Source: Pinirhizobacter soli (GTDB lineage Bacteria > Pseudomonadota > Gammaproteobacteria > Xanthomonadales > Rhodanobacteraceae). Taken from it: a DNA stretch of 64,000 nt. The position numbers and the translations under genes were made by a program. Shown piece after piece: positions 27,632-36,308 of the stretch; position 1 is the stretch's first letter, and each line of letters starts with the position of its first letter. The stretch covers positions 1 to 64,000 of the forward strand of contig NZ_JADZLQ010000004.1 of the NCBI RefSeq assembly GCF_015905305.1, written 5' to 3'. The notes beneath the pieces were generated by a model that saw only the letters and a program-made list of their open reading frames with translations, searched no databases and was not told where the DNA came from.

Positions 27632-28060
27632 ATGAGCGACTCATCTCGCGATCTCTATACCGTTGAATTCAGGATTGCAGGGGCCGACCTTGTACCAGAT
27701 GACATAACCCACGAAATAAGCCTTACGCCACGGCACACAAGATGTCGCGGGGAAACGCGTGGGCCTTCTGGGACTTTTGAAACAGGCATATGGAGTTTTT
27801 CGGGTATTGGCGAAGAGGCCACCTATGTACGCGAATGGGAAAAACTAGAAGATGGCCTATTGAATTTGCTTCCTCACCTTCTCGCTCGAAGGGACGTTAT
27901 ATCAACCTACGTTAAAAAATATGACGTGTTCTGGTGGTGCGCTCATTTTCAGAGTTCGTTCGACGGTGGACCAACATTCTCGCCTTCAGTGCTGCGTGCC
28001 CTTGCCGACCTCGGAGCTTCGCTCTCGATAGCAAACTACCTATCCTCCGAAGAAGAGTGA
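27632..28060 (+). CDS. DUF4279 domain-containing protein
   Basis: This 142-aa soluble protein has the DUF4279 pattern: an N-terminal strand (YTVEFRIAGADLVPDDITHEISLTP), a W-containing middle (GIWSFSGIGEEATYVREWEKLEDGLLNLLPHLLARRD), and ALADLGASLSIANYLS at the end. DUF4279 proteins often occur among toxin/immunity genes, and an immunity role is plausible but not shown. The ATG lies only 5 bp from the right end of the IS element. Its own ribosome binding site may therefore have been replaced, and expression is uncertain. Confidence 0.85.
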   Translation: MSDSSRDLYTVEFRIAGADLVPDDITHEISLTPRHTRCRGETRGPSGTFETGIWSFSGIGEEATYVREWEKLEDGLLNLLPHLLARRDVISTYVKKYDVFWWCAHFQSSFDGGPTFSPSVLRALADLGASLSIANYLSSEEE

Positions 28061-28345
28061 CGTTGCCACCAATCCTTCGCATTTGAGCAGTTCAAGTTTG
28101 ACGATGAACGAATTCCGAATATTCCACACTGGCACCGCAATCGTAAATTTTTGCGGCATCGCGAATATGTCAACACATTCATCGCTTGCATACGCGAAGC
28201 GCTTGTAGGAAATCCCCTACACATTTTTGACGCGTCATTTGCTTTAGGGCTTCGGCCGTCATCTTTTCGCTGTGTTGAAACGTTACGCCATCTCGCGAGT
28301 ACGCATAATTCAAAAGTGAGCGCTAGCGCACTCTTCGCCCTTTGA
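28061..28345 (+). pseudogene. Relic reading frame behind the DUF4279 gene
   Basis: Immediately after the DUF4279 stop, the same frame stays open for 94 codons without a good start, ending at 28345. It reads like a real protein tail (FDDERIPNIPHWHRN, KFLRHREYVNTFIACIREAL, FDASFALGLRPSSFRC). A similar segment (KFLRHRKYVDTVIV) occurs again at about 34295-34340. Both look like fragments of one lost gene family. It could also be the 3' part of a gene whose 5' end was lost. Confidence 0.6.
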
Positions 28346-28431
28346 TTGTGCATGTCCCACGGCGTATAAGTTTCTCATAGCGCGGCACACCGCTTGCGCT
28401 TGTTGGGGAACTCATGTTGACCGTCCTTGAT

Positions 28432-28447
28432 CATGGCTGCAGCCATG
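28432..28447. repeat. 16-bp perfect palindrome upstream of RHS gene 2
   Basis: CATGGCTGCAGCCATG is self-complementary. It lies 74 bp upstream of the preferred RHS-2 start, inside a longer alternative frame. It could be a protein-binding site or a chance palindrome. Confidence 0.3.
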
Positions 28448-28521
28448 CAGCGGAGCCGTGCCTCACCGCAACTCAATCCCGTCACCGGACCCCAAGGACT
28501 CATCGCAAGTGGGCCACGCAG

Positions 28522-31500
28522 ATGCACACGGCCCTCAAAGCCATCCTCATTTCCTTGCTCCTGTTCGCACTTCCAGTGGCGCGCAGCTTTGCCGACTCTA
28601 CAACTTGCCCGCATATGCAGGTAATGCATGATGCATGCAACCAAGACCGCATATCAACGTACGGCGGCTTTCAAACTCAGCCATGCATCCTGCATCCGCA
28701 CGAAGGCCAACCCGGGTGGGGGTTCTGGCTGAACTGGTATGGCACATGGGAGATGTACGATGGGTACTCATACTACTGCCCTCCGGGAACTCCCAAACCG
28801 CCTGCCAATCTAGGCGCATGCGGAAACGGTCAATGCCCATCCTCGCCGATGCGCGGCAATCCCGTTAACTCCTCTACTGGCAACAAGTACCAGGAAGAAG
28901 TTGACGGTAAATGGGGGAACTGGCTGCAGCTTACCCGGCACTACAACAGTGACTCAGGAACCCGCTCTGATCACCTCGGAGCCGGCTGGCGGCACACTTA
29001 CTCCCGTAGCATTGAAGGCGATGTCTACGGCGCGAACGCTTTAAGGCAAGACGGGAAGCAGATCACATTCCAAGCTGATCCCAATACCCATGTGTTTAGT
29101 TCCGACACAAATCCGTACGATCAGCTAACGGCGGCTCACGATTCCAACAACAACGTAACTGGCTGGACTTTGTATTGGTCTGGAACACGCGAAACCGAGG
29201 TCTACGATGCGTCGGGATCGCTCATATCTATCCAAGACTCCTCTGGATTTGTAACTTCGCTGAAGTATAGCGACGCATCAACATCCGCGAGTATCGCCCC
29301 TGGGCCGGGATTTCTGATTACCGTGCGCGATCCTTTAGGGCGAGTCCTAAATTTCTCCTATAACGCCGATGGAACACTTAGCTCCGCTCTTGGTCCAGAC
29401 GGAAACACGTATACCTACAGCTATAACGTCACACCAAGTCTTACCAATCTTTCATCGATATCGTTAAACGACGGTTCGTCGCGCACTTATGGCTATTCGC
29501 CAGGAACCAATCTGTTAACGTCCATAATCGACGAGAACAGCGCAACGTTTGCAACATTCTCGTATAACGCGAATGGTCAAGCACTAACCTCCACGCATGC
29601 TGGTGGCGCGCTAAGTTTTGGCTTTACATACAACTCAGATGGTTCAACGGACGTAGCCACTCCGCTGGGTAGCACGCAGCACGTAACCTACGTGAATCCC
29701 CTGGGCGTCATTCGCGTGGCGTCGGTGAGTTCACCGTGCTCGACCTGTGGTTCAAATGCCGCATCGTCCATTTATGACGCGAACGGCAACCCGCAGCAAA
29801 GGACCGACTTCAACGGGAACGTCACGCTAACAACATACGACGGGAACGGCCTGCTAACTCAGAAAATTGAGAGCCAGGGCAAATCAGAGCAGCGAACCAC
29901 CGATACCACATGGAACAGCGCACTTCGCCAGCCTGTCCTGCGCACCGTAAAGAATGCCAGCGGCGTTATCGTCTCTAGCCTGGCATGGGTGTACAACAGC
30001 CGCGGCCAAGTCACCGCGTCTTGCGAGGTCGACCCCGCCGTCGCCAGCAGCTACACCTGCGCCCCGACCGGTACGCCACCCGCCGGCGTGCGTCGTACTA
30101 TCAACACTTATTGCGACACCACCAGTTCATCCTGCCCCGTCATTGGTCTTTTGCTTAGCTCAGACGGTCCACGGACTGATGTGAGCGATATCACCACCTA
30201 CACGTATTACACATCAAGCATTGCGACGAACTGCGGCCCCCCCGGCTCCGCCTGCCACCAGGCCGGCGACCTCTACACCGTCCAGGACGCCCTCGGTCAC
30301 ACCACCACCTACGCCTCCTACGACGGTGCTGGCCGCGTCACCCGAATCACTGATGTCAACGGCACTAATACCGACATCTCCTACGACCCACGCGGGCGAG
30401 TGCTGACTCGGTCCTATGGTGGGGCGACAACGACCTACGGCTACGACCCCGTCGGCAACCTCACCCAGGTTACCGATCCGGACAACGTCGTCACCCACTA
30501 CACGTACGACGACGCCCATCGCCTTACCGACGTCACCGACGCCCTCGGCAACCACATCCACTACACCCTGGATAACGCCGGAAGCAAGACAGCCGAGACC
30601 GTCTACGACGCCAGCAACACGGTCAAACGATCCATCGGCCGCACCTTCAACGCCCTGGGCCAGCTCACCGCTCTGCGCGACGGCCTCAACAACACGGTGC
30701 TCAACGCTGGCTTCACCGACAGCTATGACGCCAACGGTAACCTAGTGCACACCGCTGATGCTTTAGGCGTCCAGCGCCAGTCCAGCTTCGACAGCCTCAA
30801 CCGACTGATCACCACCCTCGACAACTACAACGGCACCGATCCTGCGACCCAGAACACCACCACCCGGTACGGGTACGACGCGAAAGACAACTTGGTCCAG
30901 GTCACCGACCCCAGCAACCTGGTCACCACCTACACCCTGGACGGCCTCGCCAACCAGACTGCCCTGTCCAGCCCCGACACCGGCACCGCCACGGCCACCT
31001 TTGACGCCGCCGGCAATCAGCTGACCCGGACGGATGCTCGGGGTATCGTCGCCACCTCCACCTATGACGCCTTGAACCGAATCTTGTCGACTACCTACGC
31101 CGACACGTCGCTCAACGTGACGTATCACTACGACGAGGCAAATTCAGTTACTGGTTGTTCCGCCTCCCAGCCCATGGGCCAGCTGACGCGGATGGTGGAA
31201 GTGGCAGTGACCACGACTTATTGCTACGACTCGCGGGGCAACGTCATCCGAAAGATGCAGACTCAGGGAGCGGCCACCGACACCACGGCGATGGCGTACA
31301 CGAGTGCCAACCGGCTGCAGAGCTTAACCTATCCGAGCGGCACCGTTGTTTCGTACACACGGAATGCCAACGGGCAGATTGCTGCGGCCGCGCTGACGCC
31401 AGCCGGCGGCACCGCGGCCAGCGCGGTGTCGAACATGGCCTATCTGCCGTTTGGGCCGGTGCAGTCGTATACGCTGGGCAACGGCCAGACGGTTACGCGA

Positions 31501-32877
31501 ACGTACGACGCGAACTATGCCTTCACCGACGTGGTGAGTCCGGCTTTGGCAATTCATGTGGCGCGCGATGCCTTGGGTAACGTAGTGGCACTTGGTAACG
31601 CTCCCGGAGCAAGTCCTGCGACGGAGACTTATAGTTACGATCCCCTCTATCGCTTAACCGGTATTGTTGATGGCACCAACACTGTTCAGGCGTACACCTA
31701 CAACGCAACCGGGGATCGTCTAAGTAAGACCGGATCTGGACTCGCAACCGGCGACTACAGCTATGACGCCGGTACGCACCATCTAAACGCGGTCGGCAAC
31801 GGTGCGCGAACATCGGATGCCAACGGCAATACCACGGCCAGTGTTTTTGGAGGGCAGACCTTTGGCTTCGGCTACAACGGTCGCAATCGCATGACCGTGG
31901 CACAATCGAATGGTCAAATGGCGGGGACCTACGTCCAAAACGCCATGGGCCAACGCACAAGCAAGTCGACGTCATTCCCCACAGTTGCGAATGAGCGCTT
32001 CACTTACGACACGAAAAACCAGCTTATCGCAGAACACGGAACAAGCAGCCGCGACTATCTGTGGGTTAATGATCTACCTGTCGCAGTAATAGATTACACG
32101 AGCTCGACTAATGCCCTTTCATTTATCCATGCCGATGCGTTAAACACCCCACGGTCAGTAACTACCTCGAGCGGATCGGCAATTTGGCAATGGCCTTATC
32201 TCGGGAACTCATTTGGAGAATTGGCGCCAACAGGGTCTTATACGTTCAATCTTCGCTTTCCTGGCCAGTACTACGACGCCGAATCAAGTATGGCCTACAA
32301 CGTCCACCGCGACTATGAGGCGTCGACTGGACGGTATCTGCAAAGCGACCCGATTGGACTGGGTGGCGGGCTCACAACCTACGGGTATGTGGCAAGTTCA
32401 CCACTGCATGAGACCGATGCTCTTGGTTTACAGGGTAGCCCGCAACTCTGCGTCGAAAACCCGGCATGGGCCGAGGCTTGCGAAGCCGCTGGCATGCTGC
32501 CCAAACCAAGACCAGTCCCAGTACCAAGCCCTGCCCAAGTCGGAGGAGCGATTGGTGCGGCAGCAGTTGGAGGGCTCTCGGGAGATGCTGCACCTGCTAC
32601 AGCAGCCAACCCGGCAATCCCTGATTGCCAAGGAGGTGATTTGTGCGAGCAGTTAGCACTAGCTGAGGCGAAGGCTGGCGCGGGGCGTCCGATCATGAAT
32701 GACAATCCACTTGGCGATCTTCCGAGGCTGCTCGCGCATTACGGACCTGGCGATTGGGTTAAAATGCAACACTCTCACCGGTGCGCAGATGGGCGCCTGG
32801 TGGTAATTCACTATTTTTCAAATGGTGCTGGGCTCAATGTCGAGCTGAAAATCGTAAGTGGTGGTATTGGTGGCTAA
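28522..32877 (+). CDS. RHS/YD-repeat secreted protein 2 with putative toxin tip
   Basis: This 1451-aa protein has a signal peptide (ALKAILISLLLFALPVARSFA), a cysteine-rich stretch (residues about 25-110) and a DUF6531-type segment (RGNPVNSSTGNKYQEEVDGKW). Many YD repeats follow, then the RHS core ending GRYLQSDPIGL near residue 1276. After ALGL (about 1298) a different tip begins, with an Ala/Pro linker and AEAKAGAGRPIMNDNPLGDLPRLLAHYG, then WVKMQHSHRCADGRLVVIHYF. It is clearly a paralogue of RHS-1 in the repeat part but not in the tip. Start 28522 is chosen for the signal peptide; 28414 would add 36 residues. Confidence 0.92.
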   Translation: MHTALKAILISLLLFALPVARSFADSTTCPHMQVMHDACNQDRISTYGGFQTQPCILHPHEGQPGWGFWLNWYGTWEMYDGYSYYCPPGTPKPPANLGACGNGQCPSSPMRGNPVNSSTGNKYQEEVDGKWGNWLQLTRHYNSDSGTRSDHLGAGWRHTYSRSIEGDVYGANALRQDGKQITFQADPNTHVFSSDTNPYDQLTAAHDSNNNVTGWTLYWSGTRETEVYDASGSLISIQDSSGFVTSLKYSDASTSASIAPGPGFLITVRDPLGRVLNFSYNADGTLSSALGPDGNTYTYSYNVTPSLTNLSSISLNDGSSRTYGYSPGTNLLTSIIDENSATFATFSYNANGQALTSTHAGGALSFGFTYNSDGSTDVATPLGSTQHVTYVNPLGVIRVASVSSPCSTCGSNAASSIYDANGNPQQRTDFNGNVTLTTYDGNGLLTQKIESQGKSEQRTTDTTWNSALRQPVLRTVKNASGVIVSSLAWVYNSRGQVTASCEVDPAVASSYTCAPTGTPPAGVRRTINTYCDTTSSSCPVIGLLLSSDGPRTDVSDITTYTYYTSSIATNCGPPGSACHQAGDLYTVQDALGHTTTYASYDGAGRVTRITDVNGTNTDISYDPRGRVLTRSYGGATTTYGYDPVGNLTQVTDPDNVVTHYTYDDAHRLTDVTDALGNHIHYTLDNAGSKTAETVYDASNTVKRSIGRTFNALGQLTALRDGLNNTVLNAGFTDSYDANGNLVHTADALGVQRQSSFDSLNRLITTLDNYNGTDPATQNTTTRYGYDAKDNLVQVTDPSNLVTTYTLDGLANQTALSSPDTGTATATFDAAGNQLTRTDARGIVATSTYDALNRILSTTYADTSLNVTYHYDEANSVTGCSASQPMGQLTRMVEVAVTTTYCYDSRGNVIRKMQTQGAATDTTAMAYTSANRLQSLTYPSGTVVSYTRNANGQIAAAALTPAGGTAASAVSNMAYLPFGPVQSYTLGNGQTVTRTYDANYAFTDVVSPALAIHVARDALGNVVALGNAPGASPATETYSYDPLYRLTGIVDGTNTVQAYTYNATGDRLSKTGSGLATGDYSYDAGTHHLNAVGNGARTSDANGNTTASVFGGQTFGFGYNGRNRMTVAQSNGQMAGTYVQNAMGQRTSKSTSFPTVANERFTYDTKNQLIAEHGTSSRDYLWVNDLPVAVIDYTSSTNALSFIHADALNTPRSVTTSSGSAIWQWPYLGNSFGELAPTGSYTFNLRFPGQYYDAESSMAYNVHRDYEASTGRYLQSDPIGLGGGLTTYGYVASSPLHETDALGLQGSPQLCVENPAWAEACEAAGMLPKPRPVPVPSPAQVGGAIGAAAVGGLSGDAAPATAANPAIPDCQGGDLCEQLALAEAKAGAGRPIMNDNPLGDLPRLLAHYGPGDWVKMQHSHRCADGRLVVIHYFSNGAGLNVELKIVSGGIGG

Positions 32878-33322
32878 CTACTTTGAAGTAACTATTAATG
32901 ATGATATTGAGGATAGCCCTCGACTCGTGGTCGCGCTGAGGTCAGGATCGTTCTGTGGCGAGGCCCTCGCATATTTCAATTCAAAGACGCTTGAAACGGA
33001 GAGTGAAATATTTTCGAAGATACCTATCAGCATCACTGAAACGCTTGCAATTTCGCTTGGCTATTTAGACCCCATCGATCATACGAGAGTAGCCGACGAA
33101 CTCATCGGGATTCGTGCAAGCAGCGTCGGCGCGAGTGGGAAAACAATAATTGAAGTCAGCCTCGTGCAGGAAGAAATTGGTGCCGGCTTCCAAGGTGCTA
33201 GAGCGTTCATACGCGTACGATTCGTCGCAACCTATGGACAGCTCGGCGACTTCGCGTCGAGCTTAGGAGCGCTTGCGCGGAGGGAGATTGACAAGGTTCG
33301 ATTTGAAGAGTGGACGGGATAG
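32870..33322 (+). CDS. Candidate immunity protein for RHS protein 2
   Basis: This 150-aa soluble protein starts at a GTG (32870) that overlaps the RHS-2 stop by 8 bp, so translation is coupled. There is no signal peptide and no family I recognise (ANYFEVTINDDIEDSPRLVVA, then FIRVRFVATYGQLGDFASSL). Overlap with the toxin gene and small size point to the cognate immunity protein. An alternative GTG at 32858 would add four residues. The function is context-based. Confidence 0.7.
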   Translation: MANYFEVTINDDIEDSPRLVVALRSGSFCGEALAYFNSKTLETESEIFSKIPISITETLAISLGYLDPIDHTRVADELIGIRASSVGASGKTIIEVSLVQEEIGAGFQGARAFIRVRFVATYGQLGDFASSLGALARREIDKVRFEEWTG

Positions 33323-33465
33323 TCCAGCAGGATGCGCGGATGAACCCAGTCCAACGGCAGGAAGCAATTGTCCGGGAAGCAACGATTTATGCGTCAAAGC
33401 CAAGCGCGACGCGCAAAGTGCGAACTGGAAACTAGTGAACAAGCGCATACCCTAGTTCCAATCAG

Positions 33466-34176
33466 GTGGCACTCGATGCTGGGATCCGAATCAACTTAGA
33501 TCCATCTTGGAATTGCAGGCTGCGCTACGCAAAGCGATCGGCCGAGTCCTCTTGTACTGCCGCCCTCCTCCGGCTGAACTTGAAGAGTGGCAAAGGGCTG
33601 CTAATCTCAATGCCCCAGGGTTCTAGGGATACAACGGTGATCGTAAAAGTCGAACTCCCCGCCGTCTTTGTTGAATCGGAGGAATTTCGGGCACTGCCCG
33701 AAGACCAGCGCCAGTCCCTCCTTAGAAGATTGGACAACACCAAGTCTCTTGGTTTATCCCTTGAGTCTGGGTCACGCTTAGCGAGCGCATCCGACTTTAC
33801 CGACTTTACAGAGGACCTAGAGCTGGATGTCGCTCTGCTCCAGGAACTCGATTCGGCGGATCGAGGCGGTCTTAGTCGTTGGCAATTGCATTTCACGTGG
33901 TCCTTCGAAACCTCACCCGAACGCATGCGTCAGGCTCTTCCGGCTTTCTGCGTAGAGCTACTGGATGCTCATGAGCCGTCGCAAGATGCCCAGGTTGACT
34001 CCTACAATGCTTGGTTCATTGAAATCGGGGGAAACCTTGTCAAGATAATTGACTGCATTGAGACCTCCACTACGTTCGACGCAGTGCTTGCCGCTCATAT
34101 AGTTTTAGACATCGTTCTTGGCCGGTTGCTGGTCGCTTGCTACAAGATTCGGCTGAATAGATTGATGCCGAGGTGA
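33466..34176 (+). CDS. Orphan protein of unknown function downstream of RHS gene 2
   Basis: This open frame of 236 aa has a soluble, mixed alpha/beta composition, acidic in the middle (LEDLELDVALLQELDSADRGG). The start is uncertain: GTG at 33466 has no clear ribosome site, and ATG at 33610 (MPQGSRDTTVIVKVELP) gives 188 aa. I do not recognise the family. It lies in the low-G+C end of the island and could be a second immunity-like gene or an unrelated passenger. Confidence 0.5.
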   Translation: MALDAGIRINLDPSWNCRLRYAKRSAESSCTAALLRLNLKSGKGLLISMPQGSRDTTVIVKVELPAVFVESEEFRALPEDQRQSLLRRLDNTKSLGLSLESGSRLASASDFTDFTEDLELDVALLQELDSADRGGLSRWQLHFTWSFETSPERMRQALPAFCVELLDAHEPSQDAQVDSYNAWFIEIGGNLVKIIDCIETSTTFDAVLAAHIVLDIVLGRLLVACYKIRLNRLMPR

Positions 34177-34230
34177 TCGGCGCTACTCAAATACGGGGGG
34201 CCTCGCCCAGGCCCGCAAAGACGAGCGAGC

Positions 34231-34357
34231 ACCGAGCGCTGGCATTTGAAGACTTATTTTGAGCAGGGTGATCAGAGATTCGCACAATAAGAGCAAATTC
34301 TTGCGACATCGTAAATATGTCGACACAGTCATAGTTCGCACACAAACAAAATTCCCG
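34231..34357 (+). pseudogene. Second relic sharing a segment with 28061-28345
   Basis: Between the preceding gene and the lipoprotein-like gene, the frame reading KFLRHRKYVDTVIV (about 34295-34340) matches KFLRHREYVNTFIA of the relic at 28061-28345. An AFEDLF segment before it (near 34243) parallels AFEQFKF there. The two parts lie in different frames with a stop between them, so this is a decayed copy. It was once joined to a preceding gene. Confidence 0.55.
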
Positions 34358-34909
34358 ATGAAAATTCGATGCTACCGCCTGCTCTCTTTTCTGCTAACGA
34401 CTTCTTCGTTGTGCGCATGCACAGCGACAGATGGAACGCCTAAATGCACACTTGAGGACAATACGTCGCAGAGGGCAATAGCCTTCTTTCGACAAGGGTT
34501 GTATGAAGAAGCTATCGCAACGACAGAATCCACGCCGTGCCCACCCAAGGACAAGCAGTTAATTATCAGTAGCTATATGGGCCTTTATCTTCTTACGCCT
34601 ACGCCAGAGATTGAAGCTCGAGCACGACTGGCGATTAGAGAGCTGGCTCCAAAGGACTATGGAGGCCCCGACGTTGGCTTCCTTCTCGTTGCCTTGAACG
34701 ACTTCGGAGCAGCGCGCTCATTCTATGCGTCACAGCTCGCATCGCTAAAGAGCTCTCGCCCCCAAGGCATGAAGGAGATTAATCGCGCGGAGGCTGAGCG
34801 ACGGTTACAAGGAGCCATTGACGTCCTGGATGATTCTCGCTGGACACGCGAAAATAAGTTGGATCTAATTCGGGCCCTGCAGGGGACGCTCTCGGGTAGG
34901 ACGAAGTAG
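34358..34909 (+). CDS. Predicted lipoprotein of unknown function
   Basis: The 183-aa precursor begins MKIRCYRLLSFLLTTSSLCAC. The signal peptide ends in a cysteine-containing lipobox-like site (SSLCAC, cysteine near residue 19 or 21). The mature part is helical, with a TPR-like stretch (QRAIAFFRQGLYEEAIATTES, then RARLAIRELAPKDYGG). I do not recognise the family. It ends the accessory region and is convergent with the aminotransferase gene on the other strand. The start is set here because the upstream frame is relic sequence. Confidence 0.6.
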   Translation: MKIRCYRLLSFLLTTSSLCACTATDGTPKCTLEDNTSQRAIAFFRQGLYEEAIATTESTPCPPKDKQLIISSYMGLYLLTPTPEIEARARLAIRELAPKDYGGPDVGFLLVALNDFGAARSFYASQLASLKSSRPQGMKEINRAEAERRLQGAIDVLDDSRWTRENKLDLIRALQGTLSGRTK

Positions 34910-35010
34910 GGTCGCCCCGAGGATGGCATAGTAAATGTCAAAACCGCCGCGTTGTAGTCGTCGCAAGGGGTATTGGAGACAGAGTCGAAAGCCCTTAGCC
35001 CAGATGCCTG

Positions 35011-36177
35011 CTACAGCCCCAACACTACCGTGCGAACGGCTTCGATCACGCGCTCGACATCAGTGTCTGTCATGCCTGGCGACAGCGGAAGACTGGATGT
35101 CTCGCGCCCGATGCGCATAGCCACGGGCCAATCCTCCGCTCTCCAACCAAAGGTGTCCTGGTAATAAGGATGCTCGGCTACGGAGAGGTAGTGCACACCT
35201 GTGCCGATGCGCCTGGCATTCATCGCATTGAGGAAACCGTCCCGGTCGACCGCACAGCGTTCGGCGTCGACGCGAATCGTGTACAGGTGGTAGCCGTGGC
35301 GGGTGTCGGCATCGGGTGGTGCTGGGGTGATAATGGGAAGGTCGGCGAACGCCTCGTCATAGCGCGCCCAGATCGCCTGGCGACGCAGCCAGTGCTTCTC
35401 GACCTTGGCAAGCTGATGCAGTCCAATCGCCGCCTGCATGTCCATCATGTTGTATTTGAAGCCGCACTCCACCACCTGGTAATGCTTGTAACCGGCGTCG
35501 CCAAAACGATGCCAGGCATCCTTGCTCATACCGTGCAAGGCCAGGATTCGCGCCCGTGCGATCTTTTCCTCATCGCGCCCCAGGATCATCCCGCCCTCCC
35601 CCGTCACCACGTTCTTGGTGACGTAGAAGCTGAAGCAACCGAAATCGCCGAACCGTCCCGCTGGCGTGCCGTGGTACTCGGTTTCTATGGCGTGGGCGCA
35701 GTCCTCGATGATCACCAGGCCGTGTTTCTCGGCAATGGCCACAATGCGATCCATCTCGCAAGGCCGGCCGGCGAAATGCACCGGCACGATGGCTCGCGTG
35801 CGCGGCGTGATCGCCGCCTCAATGGCATCGGGATCAATGTTACCCGTCGCCTCGTCCACGTCGGCCAGCACCGGGGTAAGCCCCGCGTGCATGATCGCGT
35901 TCACCGTGGCGCAGAAGGTGAGCGGTGTGGTGATCACCTCGGAACCTGGTTCCAGGTCCGCCGCCACCATGCTCACATGCAGGGCAGCGGTGCAGGAGTT
36001 GACCGCCGCTACGTGCTGCGGACCGACGCCTCGGTAAGCGGCGAAGTCCGATTCGAACCGCGCCACTCGAGGGCCGGTGCCTAGCCATCCCGAACGCATG
36101 CAGTCCACCACTTCGGCAATTTCTTCTTCGCCAATGGCAGGAGCGCCGAAGACCAGGAAGGGTTGTTCTTGGGCCAT
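35011..36177 (-). CDS. DegT/DnrJ/EryC1/StrS-family aminotransferase (sugar-modifying)
   Basis: This 388-aa PLP enzyme of the sugar-nucleotide aminotransferase family usually transfers an amino group from glutamate to a keto-sugar nucleotide. It shows the family order: FLVFGAPAIGEEEIAEVVDCMRSGWLGTGPRVARFE at the N-terminus, NSCTAALHVSM for phosphate binding, EDCAHAIETEYHG, and catalytic Lys188 in SFYVTKNVVTGEGGM. FKYNMMDMQAAIGLHQL follows. The start at 36177 (MAQEQPFLV) gives the normal length. The substrate cannot be told. It is divergent from the GT-C protein and lies 12 kb from a second such enzyme in the pilus locus. Confidence 0.9.
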   Translation of the reverse strand: MAQEQPFLVFGAPAIGEEEIAEVVDCMRSGWLGTGPRVARFESDFAAYRGVGPQHVAAVNSCTAALHVSMVAADLEPGSEVITTPLTFCATVNAIMHAGLTPVLADVDEATGNIDPDAIEAAITPRTRAIVPVHFAGRPCEMDRIVAIAEKHGLVIIEDCAHAIETEYHGTPAGRFGDFGCFSFYVTKNVVTGEGGMILGRDEEKIARARILALHGMSKDAWHRFGDAGYKHYQVVECGFKYNMMDMQAAIGLHQLAKVEKHWLRRQAIWARYDEAFADLPIITPAPPDADTRHGYHLYTIRVDAERCAVDRDGFLNAMNARRIGTGVHYLSVAEHPYYQDTFGWRAEDWPVAMRIGRETSSLPLSPGMTDTDVERVIEAVRTVVLGL

Positions 36178-36308
36178 GATTATTGGCTCTGGATTGACTG
36201 GCAGCGATTCTCTCAGGTTCGCGACTGTCGTGACCAATGGGCCGCGCTTCCCCTTCAGCGGACGGTGACCCACAATGCCCGGCACCACTAGGGGATAAGC
36301 GCGGCGCC

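Noticed and set aside
29000-32300. Tandem DNA repeat or CRISPR-like array inside the RHS genes
   Set aside because: The repetition is the YD-repeat of the protein, not identical DNA units with spacers. No CRISPR array is present in the window.
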